59,147 bases of DNA from an uncultured Phocaeicola sp. (GTDB lineage Bacteria; Bacteroidota; Bacteroidia; Bacteroidales; Bacteroidaceae), in the NCBI GenBank assembly GCA_947581855.1, contig CANPVZ010000024.1:1-59147 (forward strand). The letters run 5' to 3'. The notes below the pieces were generated by a model. It worked only from the letters and a program-made list of their open reading frames with translations. It did not search any database and was not told where the DNA came from. This document shows positions 27,639 through 34,950 of the stretch, piece after piece. A program made the translations under genes and the position numbers. Position 1 is the first letter of the stretch. Every line of letters starts with the position of its first letter.

Positions 27639-27669
27639 CAAAGATATAAATATAATTCTATATTTCAAA
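27639..27669 (-). promoter_or_regulatory. Promoter and probable operator of higBA
   Basis: On the minus strand: -33 TTTG (27669-27666), 19 bp, -7 TATCTTTG (27646-27639). An inverted repeat TATAATT/AATTATA spans the -33 side and is a candidate HigA site. Confidence 0.75.
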
Positions 27670-28124
27670 ATTATATTCTAATATTTGTATTTTTAGATGG
27701 GAAAATACCACATCGTAATACGAAATCTGATGATTTATTTCGCTTATGCCTTTTCGATTGTTGTTTTGATGGATATCGGTTGCTTGTTATGAGTAGCCGG
27801 GCGTTTTTGTTTAGCCCTCCTTTTTATTTGCTATAATCACGGTACGGCAACTCAACAGCATATTTACAGCACCTTAAATAAGGGAGCAGCTTTTTTTATT
27901 TGAGAGAGGGCATGACGTTTAGGAATGTAACCTATAAAAGACTATTATTAAAAGACTATTATTTAATTATATTATTAATGCGGGCGTACATAAGGGTGGA
28001 TATAAGGGTGACCTTTATTAAGAGGGTGACTTATTAAGACGGCGTTTTATTGAATTTATTGCTTGTAACCTATTATTTTCCAGCTGTTTAATCTTAAAAT
28101 TTAAACTTTTATGTTTGATGTGCT
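27670..28124. repeat. Gene-free stretch with tandem and scattered short repeats
   Basis: No gene is seen. AAAAGACTATTATT is repeated in tandem (27936-27949, 27950-27963), and TAAGGGTG occurs twice near 27990-28010 with a related AGAGGGTG after it. The repeats could be protein-binding iterons or simple slippage products. Confidence 0.45.
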
Positions 28125-28460
28125 CTACAAATCAGTATAATTTAATGAATATATCCCCACATTATCTTGGGAAGTTGCCCAATTCAAAAGATGAAAAGCA
28201 TAAGACCCCGTATTATATTGGTATGTTGATTGATTTATAATATAGTTTTCTGAGTTATATTTAAATTTATCCATATATACACATAAATCTCTGCATAATT
28301 TTATATATTCATCCTTTATATTTCTTTTTGCTATAGTGTCTTCGATTTTGTAGCTTAACACATATTCTCTTAAAGTATATTCAATATCTCCCCAATTGGC
28401 GTTATATTTCCTATTTTTGTGTTTATCTATAATATAATCAATCGAAATATTTGTTTTTTC
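28125..28460 (-). pseudogene. AbiH-like protein, internal fragment
   Basis: An open leftward frame of about 111 codons has no ATG at its upstream end, where it runs straight from a stop. The text 'KYNANWGDIEYTLREYV', a helical middle and 'YSLNYTDL' matches the order W-DIE ... SxNYTx seen inside abortive-infection AbiH proteins. The N-terminal NGFDLA part and the C-terminal part are absent, so this looks like a leftover piece. The assignment rests on short motifs and is moderate. Confidence 0.4.
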
Positions 28461-28613
28461 TTAACTATGTTATTACATCTTAGATATTTTCTATATTTTT
28501 GCAGAAAATATATTGCTTATGATTAATAAAATTGTAAATTATACAACGCACTCCATAATAACGAAGATATATGTTTTTGGAGTTCTCGTATATAAATGCG
28601 TTGATAACCGGTT

Positions 28614-28862
28614 TTAGTCAGGTTTTTCTAGAACTAATGCCTCTAAAATTATAGGCGTATAATTTGCGCCATCATATTTTATTGCTTCTTCACAGGCGGA
28701 AATAGCCTCTTCTTTTGTGTCAAACTTGGCTATATTCCATTCTTGTCGTTCGCAATTTCTAAAAGCAAATGGGACAATCTGTCCATTGAATATATCCACA
28801 TCCCTTACAAGGAACAGCGGACGAGTGCTTGAAGCTGCTTTAACAATATACTTTATTTTCAT
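28614..28862 (-). CDS. Hypothetical protein, end of the lysogeny operon
   Basis: An 82-residue small protein with no signal or membrane segment ('VKAASSTRPLFLVRDVD', then 'EWNIAKFDTKEEAISACEEA'). It has an alpha-beta pattern and no known motif. It lies 32 bp after the DUF4062 gene on the same strand and is probably cotranscribed. Confidence 0.6.
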   Translation of the reverse strand: MKIKYIVKAASSTRPLFLVRDVDIFNGQIVPFAFRNCERQEWNIAKFDTKEEAISACEEAIKYDGANYTPIILEALVLEKPD

Positions 28863-28894
28863 ATTATAATGTTGATTTTAAGGGATTAAAATAT

Positions 28895-29866
28895 TTAAAA
28901 AGGTAAATCATCGTATTCGTTATCCTTTTGTTGAACCGTGTATTTAATATATTCATTTAAAATCTCAGTTTTTCTTATATCTTTTACTATCCCATTATCT
29001 TCAAATAGCTCATTTGCTAATTCTATTTGGTATGTATATCTATCATCTTCTCTTTGAAAAACGGACGGTTCTCCAAAAGGTAATTCTGGGGGAATTTCTA
29101 TATATCCTATTTGATTTAAAAACTCAAATACAGCTTCTTTATTAGGAGCAAAGATTTTGAAATTGTTAATTCCAAGCTTTTCAAGTAAATACCGTAATGG
29201 AAACGAAACAGCCAATATACAACTATTGAATTTCTGAAAAAAATCAATTTGCTCTTCTGACAAATTAGCTATTAATTTTTTTATTCGTGAAGTTGCATCC
29301 TGTAAATCATAATAAGTTTTTATTTCAGTTGCTGTAGATTCTTTAGTTAGAAGGTGTTGAAACATACCAGCAAATTGTTGACGTAAATTAGATGTAATGT
29401 CCGAAACAGAATCAAATGGTAAAATTGGTGCATTTTTTAAAGCATTCTTTATCTTTACAATAAACTCATGCACTCTTATATCATCTACATGATATGGATT
29501 AAAACTACCCGTATCTTTATTTGCCATATAAGTAAAATTCTCAGCATATACATCTTTTAAGATATAGATATAAATAATTTTGCGTTTATGGATAGCCTCT
29601 TGTAGTTCCTCCATTGTTATCGAGAAATCGCTACCCGAAGACTGTGTACCAAACTTACCTCCAATAATACAAACTACAATGTCACATGTAGCCAGTTCGT
29701 TATAACATGCTTGCTCTAATGATACATCTCCTTGCGTATAAGTTACATTCCCTTTGTCGTGCATAACGGGAACATATCCCAATCCTTTTAAAAAAATATC
29801 TATGTCATCTCTTACATGACGCAAATCATAATATGTAGAACTTACAAAAACTCTTGGTGCAGCCAT
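28895..29866 (-). CDS. DUF4062 (TIR-like) protein, candidate defence effector
   Basis: A 323-residue cytoplasmic protein. Residues ~4-105 are DUF4062: 'RVFVSSTYYDLRHVRDDID', 'CDIVVCIIGGKFGTQSSG' and 'FSITMEELQEAI'. This Rossmann-like domain is related to TIR and nucleoside deoxyribosyltransferase folds and is often the sensor or effector of defence NTPases. The remaining ~200 residues are helical and match nothing I recognise; no P-loop is present. It follows the membrane coiled-coil gene by 4 bp in the operon headed by the phage repressor, so it should be made in the lysogen. Confidence 0.75.
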   Translation of the reverse strand: MAAPRVFVSSTYYDLRHVRDDIDIFLKGLGYVPVMHDKGNVTYTQGDVSLEQACYNELATCDIVVCIIGGKFGTQSSGSDFSITMEELQEAIHKRKIIYIYILKDVYAENFTYMANKDTGSFNPYHVDDIRVHEFIVKIKNALKNAPILPFDSVSDITSNLRQQFAGMFQHLLTKESTATEIKTYYDLQDATSRIKKLIANLSEEQIDFFQKFNSCILAVSFPLRYLLEKLGINNFKIFAPNKEAVFEFLNQIGYIEIPPELPFGEPSVFQREDDRYTYQIELANELFEDNGIVKDIRKTEILNEYIKYTVQQKDNEYDDLPF

Positions 29867-29870
29867 ATCA

Positions 29871-30320
29871 TTATTCTTTTAATCTTAAAAAGCCTTTTTC
29901 ATCCACAGTAATAGGGAACTCTCTTGATTTTGAACTTTCCAAATCAGCTTTATTTATTTCTGATTTTATATCAATCTCATGGATTTGCTTAATAGCTTCG
30001 TTTTGCCAGTTTAAAAGACGACTATATGAAAGACACCACCATGCTGCGACTATAGTTACGGCAGCAGCAATAGTCCACACAAACCATTGGGTTGGCAATC
30101 GGTTTTTATTCTCAGATTCTATACGACTTACATCTTGCTTATTTTCAATAGATTTTTTTTCAATCTTGTCTTCCAATTCTTTGCGCAAATCATCATAATC
30201 TTTTCTCAAGCTATCCTTATATTGGCTAAGTCGCCCTTCAAAACTATAACTTCCATCAACTACAATCCGTTCGTGAGTTTTTTCTGCATACTTATCCTCT
30301 CTGTTATATCCTTCTTCCAT
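29871..30320 (-). CDS. Membrane-anchored coiled-coil protein of the lysogeny operon
   Basis: 149 residues. An N-terminal charged coiled coil (residues ~30-75) is followed by one membrane helix ('WFVWTIAAAVTIVAAWWCLS') and a second charged segment. The ATG at 30320 is chosen over an in-frame TTG two codons earlier. It sits 2 bp after the previous stop and 4 bp before the DUF4062 gene. A sensor, exclusion or scaffold role with DUF4062 is an inference from this tight spacing. Confidence 0.65.
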   Translation of the reverse strand: MEEGYNREDKYAEKTHERIVVDGSYSFEGRLSQYKDSLRKDYDDLRKELEDKIEKKSIENKQDVSRIESENKNRLPTQWFVWTIAAAVTIVAAWWCLSYSRLLNWQNEAIKQIHEIDIKSEINKADLESSKSREFPITVDEKGFLRLKE

Positions 30321-30322
30321 AT

Positions 30323-30694
30323 TCAAATGTCATACATCCATGTATAAAACAATATTTTATCAGATTCTTTTTCGTTCCTCTTGTTTATTGCTAATACGCT
30401 ATATAAAAACCATAATTTTTTATCACCAAAGTTCCCTAAGTGCATTTTTTTATATGAACCGGAAAAAGTAGAATTTTCCTGATTATATAATATTACACTC
30501 ATAAAATTATCGTCTTTTTTATCTATTTTTGTTTCAACACTTGGAATGATGTTATCATATTCATTTCTGAATATAACTCTATATTTCAAATTAAGAATCT
30601 TAAAATCCACATAGTCCCCATTTTGTATAATTATACTTCCTGAATCTATTATACATGAATTATTCGTATTCTTCTCAACATCAATCCTTTCCAT
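30323..30694 (-). CDS. Hypothetical protein of the lysogeny operon
   Basis: A 123-residue beta-rich protein ('GSIIIQNGDYVDFKILNLKY', then 'KLWFLYSVLAINKRNEKESD') without signal peptide, membrane segment or known motif. It lies 12 bp after the repressor gene. Confidence 0.6.
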   Translation of the reverse strand: MERIDVEKNTNNSCIIDSGSIIIQNGDYVDFKILNLKYRVIFRNEYDNIIPSVETKIDKKDDNFMSVILYNQENSTFSGSYKKMHLGNFGDKKLWFLYSVLAINKRNEKESDKILFYTWMYDI

Positions 30695-30706
30695 TACATA
30701 AATTGT

Positions 30707-31051
30707 TTATTTATTAAATATTTCAATATTGTTTTCTCCAAACACAAGTTTCAAGACTTGGTCTTTCTTGTCTTTCTTTAGCTTTATTTGCAAGATGGCT
30801 TCCACGGGTTCGTCCTGTTGCTTGGCTGATTTTACATACTTGTCAGGGTATGTAATAAGGTCTATTTCACTCATTGAAAGACTTCTTGCAATATTTGAAA
30901 GTTGCAATAAACTTAGCTGAACACTCCCGTTAAGTATTTTACTAAATTGGGAGGGCGAGGTATCTGCAAACTCTGACATAGTAGCTTGTGTTAAGCCCCT
31001 ATCATTCATTAATTTCCGTAGGTTATTGATAATCTGTTCAGTAAACAACAT
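30707..31051 (-). CDS. XRE-family phage repressor
   Basis: A 114-residue Cro/CI-type regulator. The helix-turn-helix lies at residues ~8-60 ('RGLTQATMSEFADTSPSQFS', then 'KILNGSVQLSL'); the C-terminal half is short and lysine-rich, with no LexA-like protease domain, so induction must differ from lambda CI. It is divergent from the early genes across a palindrome-rich 250-bp region and heads the leftward operon that includes DUF4062. Confidence 0.82.
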   Translation of the reverse strand: MLFTEQIINNLRKLMNDRGLTQATMSEFADTSPSQFSKILNGSVQLSLLQLSNIARSLSMSEIDLITYPDKYVKSAKQQDEPVEAILQIKLKKDKKDQVLKLVFGENNIEIFNK

Positions 31052-31110
31052 AATGTCTCTTATTTTAAGGTAAAGTTATATATAGGTTAATTGTTTACTA
31101 TTGTTAAAAA

Positions 31111-31157
31111 TGAAACTAAGTTTCAAATTTTGAATTAAATAATTTCATATTTTGAAA
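31111..31157. promoter_or_regulatory. Probable repressor operators
   Basis: Three dyads: TGAAACTAAGTTTCA (31111-31125), TCAAATTTTGA (31123-31133) and TTTCATATTTTGAAA (31143-31157). All share TTTCA/TGAAA half sites; the outer two centres are 32 bp apart, three DNA turns. They lie between the divergent repressor and early genes, next to the early -7 box. Confidence 0.65.
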
Positions 31158-31165
31158 CTTATATT

Positions 31166-31173
31166 TATATTTG
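31166..31173 (+). promoter_or_regulatory. -7 box of the early operon
   Basis: TATATTTG fits TAnnTTTG and lies 9 bp after the last operator dyad. No good -33 element is found, as can happen for regulated promoters. Confidence 0.5.
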
Positions 31174-31197
31174 CATCATCAAAAAAACAAATAAGGC

Positions 31198-31302
31198 ATG
31201 GGATGCGGATATACTTCGCACCTTATCGCAACTGACAACGCAAATATAGCGAAAATTCGCAAACCATGCCTTCGTATTACGATAATAAAATCAAATAAAT
31301 AA
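31198..31302 (+). CDS. Possible 34-residue leader protein of the early operon
   Basis: ATG at 31198, preceded by TAAGG, opens a 34-codon frame ('MGCGYTSHLIATDNANIAKI' and a basic end). Its TAA overlaps the next ATG as TAATG, which suggests coupled translation. The same stretch can fold: AAGGCATGG (31193-31201) pairs with CCATGCCTT (31264-31272) around two hairpins, so it may instead act as a structured leader. Confidence 0.4.
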   Translation: MGCGYTSHLIATDNANIAKIRKPCLRITIIKSNK

Positions 31303-31505
31303 TGAAAGTAACAGTAGAAGACATTTTAAAGATCAGACCGGGAAGAACAAAGACGTTCATCTTGGAAAGCCCAAAAGACTGCCATTCGGCAGTATCATTA
31401 GTTTGCTACGTGAAAAAGACGAGAAAACCTTCTGATGTATCGAATTATTCGACAACTACTGATTGGGAAACTAACAGCATTTCAATCACCGCTATAGGAA
31501 ACTAA
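31302..31505 (+). CDS. Hypothetical early phage protein
   Basis: 67 residues, basic and beta-rich ('ILKIRPGRTKTFILESPKDC', then 'SLVCYVKKTRKP'). It contains two Cys but no zinc motif. First clear gene of the early operon. Confidence 0.6.
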   Translation: MKVTVEDILKIRPGRTKTFILESPKDCHSAVSLVCYVKKTRKPSDVSNYSTTTDWETNSISITAIGN

Positions 31506-31517
31506 AACGATACGGTT

Positions 31518-31865
31518 ATGAAATTTATGAAACTCACAATACAGGAGAATCGCGTTTCAATTAAATATTGTGATAATGTTATTGAAGCGAAAATCCAAAA
31601 AGCAGGCGATGAACTATATTACTTTGAAACAAAATGGAAACCTAATGATACCCGATTTGAAATCGTAGGAATAAAGAATAAATATGAATTTCAGAAAAAA
31701 GTTCTTGGATATAATTGCACAATAATGTCAGATTTCCCGTATTGCAAGAGTAGGGATGATGTAATCAAGCTATTAAAAGAATTGGTTTCAATATATAACA
31801 AAAAACATGGTTGTTCAAATCTGGGAAAGCCACTAAAACGCATTAAGTTAAACTTCAAATTATAA
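31518..31865 (+). CDS. Hypothetical early phage protein
   Basis: 115 residues, basic, no known motif; a beta-strand-rich N-terminal half ('MKLTIQENRVSIKYCDN') and a lysine-rich C-terminal end. It lies 12 bp after the preceding gene and 6 bp before the next. Confidence 0.6.
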   Translation: MKFMKLTIQENRVSIKYCDNVIEAKIQKAGDELYYFETKWKPNDTRFEIVGIKNKYEFQKKVLGYNCTIMSDFPYCKSRDDVIKLLKELVSIYNKKHGCSNLGKPLKRIKLNFKL

Positions 31866-31871
31866 ACGGAT

Positions 31872-32183
31872 ATGAAAAGAATTACAGCCTACTTGAAAGG
31901 AAAAATCGAAGGATCCAAGTGTTCATCACGTAAAAAGAGAATTGATTCAGCGTTGGAAGCTGCAAAAATCAACTTCGAGGAACGGATTGCAGATGCAGAC
32001 ATGAAGATTGACAAGCTGATGAGCGAACTCGGCACGACCGATGATGTTCAGTTCATCATTCAAAATATTTCTGACTCTATAGACGACAAGGAAGAAGCCC
32101 AACGTGGCATAAAGCGGATTGAAGATATAAAGAAGTTTTTTGAAGAGGAAGTGGAAACAGACAATCCGAAAGTTAATTTCTGA
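31872..32183 (+). CDS. Hypothetical coiled-coil early protein
   Basis: 103 residues, almost wholly helical and charged: a basic N terminus ('YLKGKIEGSKCSSRKKRIDS') then an acidic coiled coil. No family is recognised. Confidence 0.6.
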   Translation: MKRITAYLKGKIEGSKCSSRKKRIDSALEAAKINFEERIADADMKIDKLMSELGTTDDVQFIIQNISDSIDDKEEAQRGIKRIEDIKKFFEEEVETDNPKVNF

Positions 32184-32237
32184 TACTTTACTAACAAATA
32201 ATGCCTTATGCCAAACCAAAGAACTTTAGGAAAAGTA

Positions 32238-32420
32238 ATGCCAATTGAAAAAAAATGGCTTACCCCCGAGGAAGCAAAAAAATACCTTGGATGCAAAGAT
32301 GACTTCCTGAGAAATCTGAGAGAAAAATCTCTAATTAGCTTTTCCAGATTCGGACGCAACATGTTTTGGTATGAACTGAGAAGTCTTGAAAGATTTCTAG
32401 AACGTAATAAAGTAGTATAA
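32238..32420 (+). CDS. Excisionase-like helix-turn-helix protein
   Basis: 60 residues with a winged-helix HTH_17-like core: 'WLTPEEAKKYLGCKDDFLRN', then 'FSRFGRNMFWYELRSLERFL'. Such small proteins serve as excisionases or regulators. The ATG at 32238 has AGGA at good spacing; an ATG at 32208 without such a site would add ten residues. Confidence 0.65.
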   Translation: MPIEKKWLTPEEAKKYLGCKDDFLRNLREKSLISFSRFGRNMFWYELRSLERFLERNKVV

Positions 32421-32422
32421 TT

Positions 32423-32521
32423 ATGATAGAAATAGCAATCATCTTCGGTAGCCTGTACATAGGATACAGGTTGCTCAGAAAACCAGGTGAAAAATTCTTT
32501 TACGAAGATTATGACAATTGA
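32423..32521 (+). CDS. Small membrane protein
   Basis: 32 residues: a hydrophobic N-terminal helix ('MIEIAIIFGSLYIGYRLL') and a charged tail. It starts 2 bp after the preceding stop and overlaps the next start by 11 bp, which supports translation. Confidence 0.5.
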   Translation: MIEIAIIFGSLYIGYRLLRKPGEKFFYEDYDN

Positions 32522-32684
32522 GAGAATTATATACGGCATGTGTTCCATTATGGGTATAAGTTTAGGGATATCCATAATGTCAAAAAGCGAACACGAAATA
32601 GCCAGAGGGATAGGGATGGCAATAATAATTCTTTCATTAGTACTACTCCATATAATCTCAAGGGAAAACAATAAAGATGACTAA
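32511..32684 (+). CDS. Small two-helix membrane protein
   Basis: 57 residues with two predicted membrane helices ('IIYGMCSIMGISLGISIM' and 'GIGMAIIILSLVLLHI'). The ATG at 32511, inside the preceding gene, is preferred over an in-frame codon at 32487. Confidence 0.5.
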   Translation: MTIERIIYGMCSIMGISLGISIMSKSEHEIARGIGMAIIILSLVLLHIISRENNKDD

Positions 32685-32712
32685 CACAATTTAAGTTCTC
32701 CATAATGTGTGT

Positions 32713-32793
32713 GAGCTTCGGGGCAGGACGGAAGAGGTACCCACTCCTTTGTTATGTAGCAGAAAAGCCGGTTCGACTCCGGCCGAAGCTCCA
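32713..32793 (+). tRNA. tRNA-like element, degenerate
   Basis: An 8-bp acceptor-like stem GAGCTTCG/CGAAGCTC (32713-32720 with 32784-32791) and a perfect T arm GCCGG-TTCGACT-CCGGC (32767-32783) are followed by CA. The 46 nt between them have the length for D and anticodon arms but fold poorly, and no anticodon can be assigned. It may be a decayed phage tRNA or a tRNA-mimic at the head of a structured RNA. Confidence 0.45.
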
Positions 32794-33143
32794 AAAAAAT
32801 CGCTCCTTGACATATTTATAAGTCCGAAACCATAAGGACTATAAACTAGGGTTACTGCTTTCCCTAAATGCCATTAGCTCGAATCGAGAGTGAAGGCAAA
32901 GCGGATGTGTGAAAAGAGTCCGAGGAAGGGACTGACAACAAGAAAACGCAGCGGGCAAATCACACAGTTATCAAAAAGGCACTTATATGATTGATAAGTG
33001 AAGTAGGGCTTCGTAAATCATTCTTGACTGAATGATACTTATTTAATAATATATAGCCCCTCGCGTCTCGATGCGTGGTAGAATCCGTAGAAGGTATCGG
33101 GGGCTCGAACTTTAATAGACATTATTATAAAAATCAAACCAAT
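32794..33143 (+). other. Hairpin-dense, gene-poor tract after the tRNA-like element
   Basis: Local stems include GTCC/GGAC (near 32823), AGGG/CCCT (near 32851), AGTCC/GGACT (near 32918), GTGTGA/TCACAC (near 32908 and 32960), CACTTAT/ATAAGTG (near 32980), TCATTC/GAATGA (near 33020) and AGCCCC/GGGGCT (33055 with 33104). No known RNA family is recognised. Tiny frames occur inside it, the best listed separately. Confidence 0.4.
32905..32994 (+). CDS. Possible 29-residue basic microprotein
   Basis: ATG with GAAGG eight bases upstream, then a frame rich in Lys and Arg ('MCEKSPRKGLTTRKRSG'). It lies inside the hairpin-dense tract, so it could be chance. A 14-codon frame overlaps its start. Confidence 0.3.
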   Translation: MCEKSPRKGLTTRKRSGQITQLSKRHLYD

Positions 33144-33314
33144 ATGAGAAAATATCAAATCACAGGATTTCAGCTCATCTACCCGGATGGGCGAAGAGAC
33201 AACGTAAAACTCCAACAGCCTCTCTTTGCGGAAGACATAGAATTTTTCCGCAATAAGCTGAAAGAAGAGCATGAATGTGTCAACGTAAATTTAAGTTACA
33301 CAGAGATAAATTAA
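33144..33314 (+). CDS. Hypothetical phage protein
   Basis: 56 residues, alpha-beta, no motif ('YQITGFQLIYPDGRRDNVKL'). The ATG at 33144 is chosen; an extension to 33075 would read through the folded tract. Confidence 0.55.
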   Translation: MRKYQITGFQLIYPDGRRDNVKLQQPLFAEDIEFFRNKLKEEHECVNVNLSYTEIN

Positions 33315-33530
33315 TTTTTAACCGAAAGCCCTTCCGAAAGGTCGTGAGGTGAAAGGTTCCTCTTATTTATATTCGACTAGCTATTCCGGGAAGGATTGAA
33401 ACCCGACCCGGAAACCCTTTTTTAGGATTCTCCGGAAAGCGTTCCGGAAACTTACCTTAATAAACTTTTCTCGAAACGGGCAGTTCGTGAGAATAGCCCG
33501 CTTTTATTGAAAAAAATAAAACAATAATAT
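33315..33530 (+). other. Intercistronic hairpin cluster
   Basis: No gene. Stems include TCCGGAA-agcg-TTCCGGA (near 33431), CCGGG/CCCGG (near 33387 and 33409) and GGGC/GCCC (near 33478 and 33496). Probably RNA processing or terminator-like structures within the early transcript. Confidence 0.4.
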
Positions 33531-33710
33531 ATGAACCTTTTCAATATCGAAATAGAAGAGCTTATTGAAAGATACAATGAGCTCACAGACTGGCTGTACG
33601 ACAATACGATTGCAGAAACCTCCTTATACGAGGAGAGACTAAGAGAGCGTAACATCCTGTCGGTAAGAATACACAACTATTATCACGACAATAAATTTAA
33701 AGAAACATGA
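33531..33710 (+). CDS. Small hypothetical phage protein
   Basis: 59 residues, helical and charged ('FNIEIEELIERYNELTDWLY'). The stop overlaps the next start as ATGA, supporting a real coupled gene. Confidence 0.6.
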   Translation: MNLFNIEIEELIERYNELTDWLYDNTIAETSLYEERLRERNILSVRIHNYYHDNKFKET

Positions 33711-34030
33711 AACAGCTACAGAAGGTATTAGATAATATACATGAAACAATGCTTGACAGGATGTATGAAGCTGTGAAGGATGGTCAGAATCATGTATTGG
33801 TTCTTATAGACGTCACACCTGACATACAGGTGGATATAGAACTAACGGGGTATGACGCAGAAGTATGCGTTTTCAACAAAAAAAATCTTGAGCACTACTA
33901 CCCTAATATCGAAGCCAAGATAATAGAGGCATTGCCTCTATGGGATGAAATCAAAGTAGACGATAACATCTGGGACGCGCATGGATTCGCCAATGAAGCG
34001 GATTACTTGCGCTGGAAATATGCATCATAA
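33707..34030 (+). CDS. Hypothetical phage protein
   Basis: 107 residues, acidic, alpha-beta ('VLVLIDVTPDIQVDIELTGY'). No known motif. It lies upstream of the recombination ATPase. Confidence 0.6.
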   Translation: MKQLQKVLDNIHETMLDRMYEAVKDGQNHVLVLIDVTPDIQVDIELTGYDAEVCVFNKKNLEHYYPNIEAKIIEALPLWDEIKVDDNIWDAHGFANEADYLRWKYAS

Positions 34031-34062
34031 GGAACACTAACATTATTAAATAAAATAGTATC

Positions 34063-34950
34063 ATGCCAATTATTAAGAAAAATGATGTTACGCCGGAAAG
34101 ACCGGTTATCATCGTATTGTACGGAACTCCCGGGACTGGAAAGACGAGTCTTGCAACAACAGCTGAAAGACCTTTGCTTATTGATACGGACAGAGGATAT
34201 GACCGAGCCGTACGGCGTTGCGACACGCTTATAGCAAACCGTTGGGAGGATATCACTGCGGAGTACGAAACAATGAAAGGCTACAAAACAATTATCTGTG
34301 ACACGGCCAAGGCCTGTTTGGACGACTATCTGATGAACTACGCCATACAACAGAACTATAAGTTGAAAACAAATTCACTGAAAAGGTTTGGACAAATGGC
34401 GGAAGACTTCAAATCTTTCGTGAATATATTACGCTCAAATGAATCTGATATTGTCTTCATTTGTCACGATAAAGAAACATCAGAAGGTGACGTAATCAAA
34501 CATTCTCCAGACTGCACAGGTCAAAGTAAAGACTTATTGCTTCGCATAGCAGACCAAGTCGGCTACATATCTAAAGTAAACGGTAAACGAACCATCACAT
34601 TTGAGCCAACAGACACTTATATTGGAAAGAATGTGGCACAGCTCCCAATGATAGAGATACCAGATGTTACGAAAAATGAATTTTCTTCCTGTATGGCTGA
34701 AATAATATCAAAGGTTCGTTCATCAATACAGAATAAGTCGGAAGAACAACGGAAAGCGAATGAAAGACTTTCTGAACTCCGTGATCAACTTAAATCTGCT
34801 ACTACGTATGAGAATATTTCCGAATTGATAGAAGGGATGAAAGAGCTCCCCAAAATTTTGCAGTACCCTTTCTTCGAAGAAATGAAATCAGACCTTTCAG
34901 CAAAGGGATATTCATACGACAAGGATAAAAAACAGTTTGTAAAAGGATGA
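34063..34950 (+). CDS. RecA-like phage ATPase (Sak4/AAA_24 type)
   Basis: 295 residues. The P-loop 'YGTPGTGKTSLATTAERPL' lies at residues ~19-38 and the Walker B-like strand 'YKTIICDTAKA' follows. Sak4-type proteins are single-strand annealing ATPases of phage recombination. A long coiled coil (residues ~225-270) follows the core. The stop overlaps the start of the PD-(D/E)XK nuclease gene, and the SSB-like gene is next, which supports a recombination role. The exact subfamily is inferred. Confidence 0.75.
   Translation: MPIIKKNDVTPERPVIIVLYGTPGTGKTSLATTAERPLLIDTDRGYDRAVRRCDTLIANRWEDITAEYETMKGYKTIICDTAKACLDDYLMNYAIQQNYKLKTNSLKRFGQMAEDFKSFVNILRSNESDIVFICHDKETSEGDVIKHSPDCTGQSKDLLLRIADQVGYISKVNGKRTITFEPTDTYIGKNVAQLPMIEIPDVTKNEFSSCMAEIISKVRSSIQNKSEEQRKANERLSELRDQLKSATTYENISELIEGMKELPKILQYPFFEEMKSDLSAKGYSYDKDKKQFVKG

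Noticed and set aside
27936..27963. Tandem 14-bp repeats as a CRISPR array
   Set aside because: Only two adjacent copies without spacers and no cas genes.
32713..32793. tRNA-Sec, because of the 8+5 bp acceptor/T-arm
   Set aside because: No TCA anticodon and no long variable arm can be formed.
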